Part shown: positions 1-6,447 of the stretch, in pieces
How the letters are laid out: each line of letters begins with the position of its first letter
Position numbering within the stretch: the stretch's first letter is position 1
Source of the DNA: an uncultured Sphingobium sp.
Lineage (GTDB): Bacteria > Pseudomonadota > Alphaproteobacteria > Sphingomonadales > Sphingomonadaceae
DNA: 6,999 bases
Assembly (NCBI GenBank): GCA_946479185.1
Contig: CAMLFF010000173.1
Coordinates: 1-6,999 of the forward strand
Direction of reading: 5' to 3'
Notes under the pieces: model-generated
What the model was told of the DNA's origin: nothing
Databases searched by the model: none
What the model saw: the letters and a program-made list of their open reading frames with translations, nothing else
Position numbers and translations under genes: made by a program

Positions 1-2310
1 GGTTTCCTTAATCTGCCCCGGTTCGAGCGGCTGGCCCACGCCGCCGAGGAAGTGCTGGCGGACATCCGCAAGGGGGATCGCAGCGCCAATCCGAACACGA
101 TCAGCGCCGTTCTGGCGGTAATGGACCGCATCGGCGCACTCGCGCGCAGTGTCGATAACGAGGACGAGATTCCAGAGGCGCTGGATGATGTCCTGCTCGA
201 CGCGCTGCGCATTCGCTCCGGCGGGTTCGAAATTTTCGATCCGCTCCCGGTGATTGCACACGACGATCCTGCACCGGCCCCCGCCCCCGTTCCCGCAATG
301 CCAGCGGACATGTTCACATGCCCCGAACCCGCGCCCAAAGCTCCCACCACGGTTGTGCGAGAGCGCGCGCCACGCACGATCCGGCTACCGCTTGCCCTGA
401 TCGACAAGCTGATGAATGGCGTGTCCGATATGGTACTCGCCCGGAACGATCTGGGCCGCAAAATGCGCGATCATGGCGCCAGCGCGGAGCTGGAAGGCAG
501 TTTCGAGCGACTTTCCGCCAATGTCGCAGAACTGCGCGACATGATCAGCAAGACCCGCATGCAGCGCGTCGACCGGCTCTATGCCGCCATTCCCCGCATG
601 GTGCGCGATCTGACGCGGGACCTCGGCAAGAAGGTGCTGCTCGATCTTGATGGCGGCGACGTCGAGATGGATCGCGAAATGATCGAGATGGTCGTCGATC
701 CGCTCACGCATATCGTGCGCAACGCACTGGACCATGGCATCGAGCAGCCAGCCGACCGGCTCGCCCAGGGCAAGGCGGAGGCTGGCACGCTGCGAGTCGT
801 CGCGCGCCAGTCCGGCAATCAGATCGTCATCGAAGTGGGCGACGACGGGCGCGGTATCGACACGGCGCGGCTGGTGGACAAGGCCGTCGCCACGGGCCTG
901 TTCAGCGCGACCGATGCCATCAGCCTGACCGATGCGCAGAAACTCAGCCTCGTTTTCCACCCCGGCCTCACCACGGCCGAGCAGGTCACATCCATTTCCG
1001 GTCGCGGGGTCGGCATGGATGTGGTGCGCGCCAATGTCGAGCAGATCGGCGGCGTGATCGATGTTGCGAGCGTGCCCGGCGAAGGCACCACGATCATCAT
1101 GCGTGTGCCGCTCACGCTCACCATCATTCCCGGCCTCATCATCCGCTGCGGCGCTCTGTTCTTTGCGATGCCGCGCGGCAATGTCGTCGAGTTGCTGCAT
1201 GAAGATAGCGCGATGGTCTCGCTCGAAGAGATTGGCGGCGCGCGGATCGCCACGATTCGCGGAGAGCGCCATTCGGTCGTCGAACTGGAAGATGTGCTCA
1301 AGCTTGCGCGCCCCAAGGGCAGGCGCGCGTCGCCTCGCACGCTGATGGTGATCCGCTCGTCGGCGGGTAACCCCTATGTGCTCGGCGTCGAGTCGGTGGA
1401 GAGCAATGAAGAGCTGGTGATTCGCCCCGCATCGCCGGTGATTGCGGCTGCCGGGTTGTTTGCGGGCATGACCCTGCCGGACAATGGCCAGCCGATGCTG
1501 CTGCTCGACGCTGCTGGACTGGCGCAGGTCGCGGAGCTGCCGCTGCGCGATGCCGATGTGCATATTGCCTCCGCAGCGGCCAAACCTGCACCACGCATCG
1601 AGATGGTGCAGGCGATCCTTTTTCGCGAGGCGGATGGCGAGCACCGTCTGCTGCCCCTGCGCATCGTCGACCGGGTCGAGGATCTGGCAGCCCATCAGAT
1701 CGTCATCAGCAATGGCCGCGCCTTCGTCCGCATCGACGACCGGCTGCTGCCCGCTTTCAACATGGACACCAACAACGCCGCCGCCAGCTTCAAGTCGCTC
1801 CGCCTGCATAATGGCGAGGTGCAGATCTGCTACCTCATCGAAGAGGTGCTGGACATTATCGAGGTGCCCGCCAGACTTGACGTTTCGCTCGCCTCGGGTT
1901 GCATAGCCGGGCTTGTGATGGTCGGCGCAGGCCAGCTCGAGATGATCGATCCGTTCGCTCTGTTTGCGCAGGCGCTCGACTGGCAGCAGATTGACGCAAA
2001 GCCGCAGCGCGCTGTTCGCTGCCTCATTTCAGATTTCGACAATGTCTGGATGCGCAACATTCTCGCGCCCCTGCTCGTTCAGGCCGGGCATGATGTGAGC
2101 TTTGGCCTGCAGGTCGATACCGCGCCGGACGTGATATTGTGCAGCGAGGACCAGCTTGTCGCGGCGGCGCCCGACGTGACCGTCATCGCCCTGCGCGATG
2201 AGACGACCGATCCCGGCCCGACCTATGAAGACAATGTGCTGTCCATCTATCGCTATGACCGCGAGCGGCTGATGGCGGCCATCAATCAATCCGTCCGAAA
2301 GGCGGGATGA
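1..2310 (+). CDS. cheA: Chemotaxis histidine kinase CheA, hybrid type (5'-truncated by the window)
   Basis: Open from base 1 to TGA 2308-2310, giving 769 residues; numbering is from the first visible codon. Residues 1-75 are the end of the P1/HPt domain, starting at GFLNLPRFERLAHAAEE. The phospho-accepting His should lie about seven codons upstream, outside the window, so a GTG at 52 is internal and not the start. A Pro/Ala linker (88-117) replaces a recognisable P2 domain. P3 dimerisation helices occupy about 122-195. The P4 ATPase carries an N box with N241 (RNALDHG), a G1 box GDDGRGID (280-287) and a G2 box GRGVGMD (334-340). P5, which docks CheW and receptors, spans about 371-510. A second CheW-like module follows (about 535-657), then a receiver-like domain (671-769) with S715 where the phosphoacceptor Asp is expected and R751 where the Lys is expected. 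Role by family: receptor-coupled autokinase that phosphorylates CheY and CheB. It is the first visible gene of the operon. The CheA identity is secure; the fold of the tail is inferred. Confidence 0.97.
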   Translation, partial: GFLNLPRFERLAHAAEEVLADIRKGDRSANPNTISAVLAVMDRIGALARSVDNEDEIPEALDDVLLDALRIRSGGFEIFDPLPVIAHDDPAPAPAPVPAMPADMFTCPEPAPKAPTTVVRERAPRTIRLPLALIDKLMNGVSDMVLARNDLGRKMRDHGASAELEGSFERLSANVAELRDMISKTRMQRVDRLYAAIPRMVRDLTRDLGKKVLLDLDGGDVEMDREMIEMVVDPLTHIVRNALDHGIEQPADRLAQGKAEAGTLRVVARQSGNQIVIEVGDDGRGIDTARLVDKAVATGLFSATDAISLTDAQKLSLVFHPGLTTAEQVTSISGRGVGMDVVRANVEQIGGVIDVASVPGEGTTIIMRVPLTLTIIPGLIIRCGALFFAMPRGNVVELLHEDSAMVSLEEIGGARIATIRGERHSVVELEDVLKLARPKGRRASPRTLMVIRSSAGNPYVLGVESVESNEELVIRPASPVIAAAGLFAGMTLPDNGQPMLLLDAAGLAQVAELPLRDADVHIASAAAKPAPRIEMVQAILFREADGEHRLLPLRIVDRVEDLAAHQIVISNGRAFVRIDDRLLPAFNMDTNNAAASFKSLRLHNGEVQICYLIEEVLDIIEVPARLDVSLASGCIAGLVMVGAGQLEMIDPFALFAQALDWQQIDAKPQRAVRCLISDFDNVWMRNILAPLLVQAGHDVSFGLQVDTAPDVILCSEDQLVAAAPDVTVIALRDETTDPGPTYEDNVLSIYRYDRERLMAAINQSVRKAG

Positions 2311-2759
2311 CGGCGATGAACAAAGATCTCATCCTCTTCGCCAATATCGCCGGCACACCCATTGCGGTGCACGCGTCGGAAGTGGAGGCCGTGGTGCGGC
2401 TGCAGGAGGTCATTCCCGTGCCGCTCATGCCCCGCCATGTCTGCGGCCTCGCCTCACTCCGCAGCCGGGTGCTCACGGTGATCGACATGGAAGCGCGGGT
2501 TTTTGGCGCAGGCCCGCAAGTCCGGCCCGCGGCACTCGCCATCGTCGCGGACGTTGGCGCGCATAGCTATGGCTTCCTCATCGATTCGGTGAGTGACATT
2601 TGTCGGGCGTCAGACGGCGTACAGCCCGTTCGCGGGCGGATCGATCCGCACTGGGCGCCCTTCACATCCGGCCTTGTCGAGCTGGATAGCCGCAGTCATT
2701 TGCTGCTCACATTGGTGGATTTCATCGCCACTGCGGCGCCTGCAACTCAGGCCGCCTGA
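2307..2759 (+). CDS. cheW: Chemotaxis coupling protein CheW
   Basis: Encodes 150 residues, the usual CheW length, as one CheW domain without membrane segments. Visible signatures are VHASEVEAVVRLQEVIPVPL near the N-terminus, the central GLASLRSRVLTVIDM (family pattern GL..LRG.VL.VID, here with Ser in place of the usual Gly) and SYGFLIDSVSDI in the second half. By family, CheW is a scaffold that bridges chemoreceptors and the CheA P5 domain in the cytoplasmic array and has no enzymatic activity. The start ATG overlaps the cheA stop as ATGA (2307-2310), which suggests translational coupling. A purine-rich AAAGG at 2298-2302 precedes it. A second in-frame ATG at 2316 would shorten the protein by only three residues. 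A 67-base gap follows before cheY. The family assignment is firm; the exact start is slightly uncertain. Confidence 0.94.
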   Translation: MTAMNKDLILFANIAGTPIAVHASEVEAVVRLQEVIPVPLMPRHVCGLASLRSRVLTVIDMEARVFGAGPQVRPAALAIVADVGAHSYGFLIDSVSDICRASDGVQPVRGRIDPHWAPFTSGLVELDSRSHLLLTLVDFIATAAPATQAA

Positions 2760-2826
2760 TCATTTACAAAAATCTCACATCTTCTCAGTAAGTTCAGCTC
2801 AAAGCCGCTCAACAAGGTTGCAAACA

Positions 2827-3192
2827 ATGCCGAACTGCCTCGTCGTCGATGATTCCAGGGTGATCCGAAGGGTCGCCCGGCACATCCTCGAATCGCTCAG
2901 TCTCAACGTTCAGGAAGCCTCCGATGGGCGGGAAGCGCTGGAGATGTGCGACACGCATATGCCCGATGTCGTGCTGCTCGACTGGAACATGCCGATCATG
3001 AGCGGCCTCGATTTCCTCAAGGAATTGTCGCTCCTCAACCTCGTTCGACCGCCGAAAGTCATCTTCTGCACGACGGAAAATGGCGTCGACCATATTCGCG
3101 CGGCTGTGGATGCGGGGGCTGACGAATATGTGATGAAGCCGTTCGACCGCGATACGCTGGAAAGCAAATTGCAAATCGTAGGCGTGCTCTAA
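2827..3192 (+). CDS. cheY: Single-domain chemotaxis response regulator CheY
   Basis: Encodes 121 residues forming one receiver domain and no output domain. Active-site residues are all present: acidic pair D8/D9 (VVDDS), phosphoacceptor D52 in LLDWNMP (the same DWNMP context as enterobacterial CheY), T82 followed by T83-E84, aromatic switch residue Y101 and K104 in VMKPF. By family, CheA phosphorylates it and it then binds the flagellar motor switch, or acts as a phosphate sink if other CheYs exist elsewhere. The frame stays open upstream to 2593, inside cheW. The ATG at 2827 is chosen because the receiver fold begins immediately there, AAGG at 2814-2817 lies nine bases upstream, and longer forms would add sequence that merely reads cheW in another frame. 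The gene is followed 16 bases later by cheB. Whether this CheY is the motor-binding one cannot be told from the sequence. Confidence 0.95.
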   Translation: MPNCLVVDDSRVIRRVARHILESLSLNVQEASDGREALEMCDTHMPDVVLLDWNMPIMSGLDFLKELSLLNLVRPPKVIFCTTENGVDHIRAAVDAGADEYVMKPFDRDTLESKLQIVGVL

Positions 3193-3208
3193 GGACGCCG
3201 GGCGACCC

Positions 3209-4297
3209 ATGATGCACACCCTCGCATCCGGCTTTAGCGATGACAGCGCTTGCGCAGTACGCCGGATTGAGGTGCTGATCGTCGATGATTCGGTGGTCGT
3301 ACGTCGGATATTATCAAGAGCGCTGGCTGACGATGGCCGTTTCAAGGTCGCTGGCGCCGTATCCAATGGCGAGCAGGCCCTGCGCTTCATCGCCGATCAC
3401 CCGGTCGATCTCGTGCTGCTCGATATGCAGATGCCCGGCATGAACGGCCTGCAGCTGCTGCCCCTTCTGCTGGCTGCGGACGGCGTGCCGCAGGTCGTAC
3501 TGCTCTCCGGCAAACTGCATGAAGGCGGCGATAACGCGCTGCAGGCATTGGCTCTGGGCGCAAGCGATGCTGTCGCCAAGCCGAGCGCTGGCCATTTCAG
3601 CAGGCCATTCATAGACCATCTCATCGACCGGCTGATCCATCTTGCGCCCTCGGGCGAGCGCAGCCGCGCCCCGCAAATGGCGGACCAGATCAATGCACGG
3701 CTGCGGCCGGTGGGCAATCATGTGCGCGCGGTCGGCATTGGCGGATCGACAGGCGGCATCAGCGCCGTGCTGAGCCTCATCACCGGCATGGAAGCGATCA
3801 ATGCGCCCCTCTTTGTCACCCAGCATCTTCCGGCCAATTTCCAGCCGCTCTTTGCGGAGCAACTGCGCCGCGTGACGCACATGCCGGTGATGATTGGCGA
3901 GCAGGGCATGTTGGTCCATCCCGGCATGATCTATGTCGCGCCCGGTCATGCGCATCTTTCGCTTGGCATGAGCGCGCGTGGGCAGGTCCACATCCAGCTG
4001 AGCACCCAGCGCTGCCTGCATGGCAGCTATCCCGCAGTGGACCCCATGTTTGCGGCACTGGCCAGCATCTACGGGGCATCGGCCTGCGGCGTCATCCTCT
4101 CCGGCATGGGGCGCGATGGGCTTGCCGGGGCGCACAGCCTTGTGGAGTGCGGCGGCTGGCTGGTGGCGCAGGATCATGAGTCGAGCGCCGTGTGGGGCAT
4201 GCCGGGATCCGTGGTGAAGGCAGGGCTCGCCAGCGCCATCCTGCAGCCCGCCGCGATTGCGGATCTGGTGCTGCGCCAAAGCGGTTTGCGCGCATGA
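3209..4297 (+). CDS. cheB: Receptor glutamate methylesterase / glutamine deamidase CheB
   Basis: Encodes 362 residues in the standard CheB layout. The N-terminal receiver (about 20-140) has D26/D27, phosphoacceptor D72 (LLDMQMPGMNG) and K124 (VAKPS). The C-terminal methylesterase domain (about 170-360) has the catalytic triad S180 (IGGSTGG), H206 (TQHLP) and D303 (GMGRDG); the triad spacing is close to that of enteric CheB. A conserved late segment AQDHESSAVWGMP is also present. By family, phosphorylated CheB hydrolyses receptor methylglutamates and deamidates receptor glutamines in the cytoplasm, closing the adaptation loop with CheR. Two tandem ATG codons (3209, 3212) can start it. The only good Shine-Dalgarno-like stretch, AAGGA at 3191-3195, overlaps the cheY stop and sits a rather long 13 bases away. 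The stop overlaps the start of cheR as ATGA (4294-4297). Confidence 0.96.
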   Translation: MMHTLASGFSDDSACAVRRIEVLIVDDSVVVRRILSRALADDGRFKVAGAVSNGEQALRFIADHPVDLVLLDMQMPGMNGLQLLPLLLAADGVPQVVLLSGKLHEGGDNALQALALGASDAVAKPSAGHFSRPFIDHLIDRLIHLAPSGERSRAPQMADQINARLRPVGNHVRAVGIGGSTGGISAVLSLITGMEAINAPLFVTQHLPANFQPLFAEQLRRVTHMPVMIGEQGMLVHPGMIYVAPGHAHLSLGMSARGQVHIQLSTQRCLHGSYPAVDPMFAALASIYGASACGVILSGMGRDGLAGAHSLVECGGWLVAQDHESSAVWGMPGSVVKAGLASAILQPAAIADLVLRQSGLRA

Positions 4298-5127
4298 TGA
4301 TCGCACCGCCGTCACGCGCAGTCGAGCAACTCGGCGCATTGCTTAGCCACCATACCGGGCAGGAACTGACCGAGAGCCGCCGCTGGCGCATTGAGACATC
4401 GCTGCGGCCCGTGTTACGCGCCCGCAATATGGCGTCACTCGAGGCGCTGGTGCTGGCGCTGGAGCGCGAGCCGAGGGGGCCGCTGCTCTCCGAAACGCTC
4501 GACGCGATGCTCAATCATGAGAGCAGCTTCTTCCGCGATATCGGCGTGTTCCGTAATCTGGAGGAGAAAATACTGCCGCAGCTTGCTGCCCAATCGCGCG
4601 AAAAAGTGCTGCGCATCTGGTGCGCGGGCTGCTCGACGGGGCAGGAGGCCTATTCGCTGGCGATGATGGTGCGCCGCATGGAGATTTTGCGCGGCTGGCG
4701 CGTGACCATCCGCGCGACGGACATATCCGAACCCGCAATCATGACAGCGCAGCAGGGTCGCTATTCGCGCATGGACATGCAGCGCGGCCTGCCGATTGGC
4801 GAGCTGTTGCGCTGGTTCGAGCCCGTAGGCACCGAATGGCAGATTGCGGACGAGATCCGCAACATGGTCTCCTTCCACGCCGATAATCTGCTTACATCAA
4901 GCTGCGTGCCGGGCGTGTTCGATCTCATCCTGTGCCGCAATCTGCTCTTCTATTTCCCGGAACGCTTGCGGCCCCGCGCGCGCGATCAGCTGGCCTTGCG
5001 CGCCCGTGCGGGCAGCTATCTTGTGCTGGGCGCGGGCGAGCTGCTGCCTGGCCAGGATGCGCTGTTTGCGAATTGCCGGGATATGAGCTGCGTCTATGTC
5101 GCAGGCCGCTTGCCCAAGGCTGCCTGA
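4294..5127 (+). CDS. cheR: Chemoreceptor glutamate methyltransferase CheR
   Basis: Encodes 277 residues, close to the usual CheR length. A small helical N-terminal domain (about 1-75) leads to the signature NHESSFFRD (74-82), then the SAM-dependent methyltransferase domain with motif I CAGCSTGQEAYS (110-121), an ATDISEPAI stretch matching the acidic SAM-ribose loop, and DLILCRNLLFYF (210-221). By family it transfers methyl groups from S-adenosylmethionine to glutamates on chemoreceptors and opposes CheB. The start overlaps the cheB stop by four bases (ATGA). A second ATG follows immediately at 4297, and although the frame is open upstream to 4192, that part lies inside cheB. The FFR signature deviates slightly from the common NET.FFR form (His for Asn, Ser for Thr). 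It is the last chemotaxis gene; no strong terminator is seen after it. Confidence 0.95.
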   Translation: MMIAPPSRAVEQLGALLSHHTGQELTESRRWRIETSLRPVLRARNMASLEALVLALEREPRGPLLSETLDAMLNHESSFFRDIGVFRNLEEKILPQLAAQSREKVLRIWCAGCSTGQEAYSLAMMVRRMEILRGWRVTIRATDISEPAIMTAQQGRYSRMDMQRGLPIGELLRWFEPVGTEWQIADEIRNMVSFHADNLLTSSCVPGVFDLILCRNLLFYFPERLRPRARDQLALRARAGSYLVLGAGELLPGQDALFANCRDMSCVYVAGRLPKAA

Positions 5128-5234
5128 CTGCCAGAACGTCTGTGCCGAAACGATATGCTTCCGCCGCCCGCCTGCTTGCGGTAGGGTCAGCGCAACATTC
5201 TTATTGAGCGCAGGAAAGTGGTCCCAGGTTCCGC

Positions 5235-5918
5235 ATGATCGAGACGCCCTCGCCCAATTTTGATGAACGTGCCCTCCCGGTCTCCCTCCTCGTGCTGCAC
5301 TATACCGGCATGCCCGATGCGCAGAGCGCCATCGCCTGGATGGCCAACCCGGACAGCAAGGTTTCCGCCCATTATGTGGTGACGGAGGATGGCAATGTCG
5401 TCCGCATGGTGGAGGAGGCCAAGCGCGCCTGGCACGCTGGCCAATCCTTCTGGCGCGGCATCAGCGATGTGAACTCGGCCAGCATCGGCATCGAGATCGT
5501 CAATCCCGGCCATGAATGGGGCTATCGCGCCTTTCCGGACAAGCAGATCGAAGTGCTCGTGCCGCTCATCCACGATATCATGCAGCGCCACCGCATCACG
5601 CGCGGCAATGTGGTGGGCCACAGCGATATTGCGCCGGCCCGCAAGCAGGATCCGGGCGAGCTCTTCCCCTGGGGCAAGCTGGCCCGCCTGCGCCTCGCCC
5701 TGCCGCGCCCCACGCGCAACCTGATGGACCCGCACTGGAGCGATGGCGGCTTCATGCTCGCGCTGGAGCGCTTCGGCTATGATATTGCCGAGCCGGAGGC
5801 TGCGGTCACGGCCTTCCAGCGCCGCTTCCGCCCCGAGCAGATCGATGGCGTGATTGATGGCGAATGCCGCGCCATCCTGCTCGCGCTGCTGCTGCCGCGC
5901 CCGCGCGGGGATGATTGA
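5235..5918 (+). CDS. N-acetylmuramoyl-L-alanine amidase, AmpD/AmiD (Amidase_2) family, with C-terminal peptidoglycan-binding domain
   Basis: Encodes 227 residues. The Amidase_2 domain (about 10-155) begins with LLVLHYTGM. Predicted zinc ligands are H22, H129 (VVGHSDIAP) and D139, and predicted catalytic residues are E87 (IGIEIVN) and K137 (ARKQDPG). H129-K137-D139 has the same spacing as H154-K162-D164 of AmpD. Residues about 165-225 resemble a PG_binding_1 domain (GGFMLALERFGYDI, then VTAFQRRFRP and a late GVIDGECRAIL). No signal peptide or lipobox precedes the domain, so a cytoplasmic location and a role in recycling anhydro-muropeptides (amide cleavage between MurNAc and L-Ala) are inferred. 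AmiD of E. coli has the same domain order but is an outer-membrane lipoprotein. ATG 5235 is preceded by AGG at 5226-5228. The 107 bases separating it from cheR suggest its own transcription unit, although no clear promoter is visible. The gene symbol is left blank because ampD and amiD cannot be separated here. Confidence 0.92.
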   Translation: MIETPSPNFDERALPVSLLVLHYTGMPDAQSAIAWMANPDSKVSAHYVVTEDGNVVRMVEEAKRAWHAGQSFWRGISDVNSASIGIEIVNPGHEWGYRAFPDKQIEVLVPLIHDIMQRHRITRGNVVGHSDIAPARKQDPGELFPWGKLARLRLALPRPTRNLMDPHWSDGGFMLALERFGYDIAEPEAAVTAFQRRFRPEQIDGVIDGECRAILLALLLPRPRGDD

Positions 5919-5980
5919 GGGCGCCCAAGCGCACACTGCCCGGGCGATCGCTCGAAAAGGATGACGCCGCGCCATCCTGC
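5866..5980 (+). repeat. 15-bp perfect direct repeat, copies exactly 100 bp apart
   Basis: The 15-mer GCCGCGCCATCCTGC occurs at 5866-5880, near the 3' end of the amidase gene, and again at 5966-5980, within the spacer of the proposed rnpB promoter. The first copy is coding (part of the late ECRAIL stretch); the second is intergenic. The repeat is seen directly. A small tandem-like duplication remnant or chance in GC-rich sequence are both possible, and no function is claimed. Confidence 0.5.
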
Positions 5981-5989
5981 GCCTATAGC
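5961..5989 (+). promoter_or_regulatory. Candidate housekeeping promoter of rnpB
   Basis: ATGACG at 5961-5966 matches the sigma-70-type -35 consensus TTGACA at four of six positions. TATAGC at 5984-5989 matches the -10 TATAAT at four of six. The spacer is exactly 17 bases. Transcription starting six to seven bases after the -10 would begin at about 5995-5996, where the 5' strand of the RNase P P1 helix begins; this agreement is the best support. An imperfect inverted repeat (GGATG 5959-5963, CATCC 5973-5977) overlaps the -35, with no evident meaning. Confidence 0.6.
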
Positions 5990-5994
5990 CCCTC

Positions 5995-6428
5995 TCGCCA
6001 GGCGGTCGGGCGACCGCGGCGGATGCTTGCATCCGGCGAGGAAAGTCCGGGCTCCACGAAACAACGGTGCCGGATAACGTCCGGCGGTCCCGGTTCGCCG
6101 GGATTAGGGACAGTGCAACAGAGAGCAGGTCACGTATGCCCTCGGGCTTGGGCTTCGGCCGCGTGAACAGTGAAAGGGTGCGGTAAGAGCGCACCGCGTC
6201 CCCGGCAACGGCGGACGGCGAGGTAAACCCCACCGGGAGCAAGACCGAATAGGGGCGGCGCGCAGGTCTTCGGGCCTGCTAGGCAAGTTTCGGCCGAGAT
6301 CGCCCGGGTTGGTTGCTTGAGGCCGTGCGAGAGCATGGTCCTAGAGGAATGGTCGCCCATCCGTGCGCGCGTCTTGCAAGGGATACGGCGGCGGTGGACA
6401 AAACCCGGCTTACAGACCGCCTGGCGAA
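5995..6428 (+). ncRNA. rnpB: RNase P catalytic RNA (type A)
   Basis: This is the ribozyme subunit that, with the protein RnpA, removes 5' leaders from pre-tRNAs. Hallmark conserved blocks appear in order. GAGGAAAGTCCGGGCTCCAC lies at 6038-6057 (CR-I). CAGTGCAACAGAGAGCAG lies at about 6111-6128. A stretch very close to E. coli M1 RNA lies at 6174-6203 (AAGGGTGCGGTAAGAGCGCA and onward). GAGGTAAACCCCACCGGGAG and the following AATAGGGG lie at about 6219-6255. TAGAGGAATG lies at 6342-6351, and ACAAAACCCGGCTTA lies at 6398-6412 (CR-V). The ends are set by the P1 helix: 5995-6007 is perfectly complementary to 6415-6427 over 13 bp. A compact hairpin with stem CGGATGC/GCATCCG (6020-6035) lies between P1 and CR-I. 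At about 434 nucleotides it has the size expected for an alphaproteobacterial rnpB. Open reading frames crossing this region are incidental. The exact mature ends may differ by a few bases. Confidence 0.97.
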
Positions 6429-6435
6429 TTTTTTT
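6415..6435 (+). terminator. rnpB 3' end: P1 strand followed by a T tract
   Basis: The 3' strand of the P1 helix (6415-6427) is followed by AA and seven T residues (6429-6435), then six Gs. A GC-rich RNA stem ending at a U tract is what intrinsic termination needs. However, the partner strand is over 400 nucleotides upstream, so this is not a classical local hairpin terminator. Termination here is inferred. Confidence 0.45.
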
Positions 6436-6447
6436 GGGGGGTTGGGT

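Noticed and set aside
52..54. GTG at 52 as the start of cheA
   Set aside because: The frame is open to base 1 and the upstream residues continue the HPt helix pattern, so the gene is cut by the window edge and does not start here.
385..1809. Long open antisense frame opposite cheA
   Set aside because: It is opposite strongly conserved CheA ATPase and P5 sequence, and its translation is low-complexity (His/Asp/Ala/Arg-rich) with no recognisable domain. Long antisense frames are common in GC-rich genes.
2784..2812. Flagellar sigma-28 promoter ahead of cheY
   Set aside because: GCCGCTCA resembles the sigma-28 -10 only partially, and no TAAA element is present at the required distance upstream.
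3314..4339. Long open antisense frame opposite cheB
   Set aside because: Same composition artefact; the sense strand encodes a complete CheB with all catalytic residues.
5161..5185. Terminator after cheR from the CCGC/GCGG inverted repeat
   Set aside because: The stem is only four base pairs and no T tract follows.
5176..5204. Promoter for the amidase (TTGCGG, 17 bases, TCTTAT)
   Set aside because: Only three and four of six consensus matches with no independent support; too weak to annotate.
5187..6242. Antisense frame spanning the amidase gene and half of rnpB
   Set aside because: It crosses a structural RNA gene and the antisense of a well-supported enzyme, and shows no domain.
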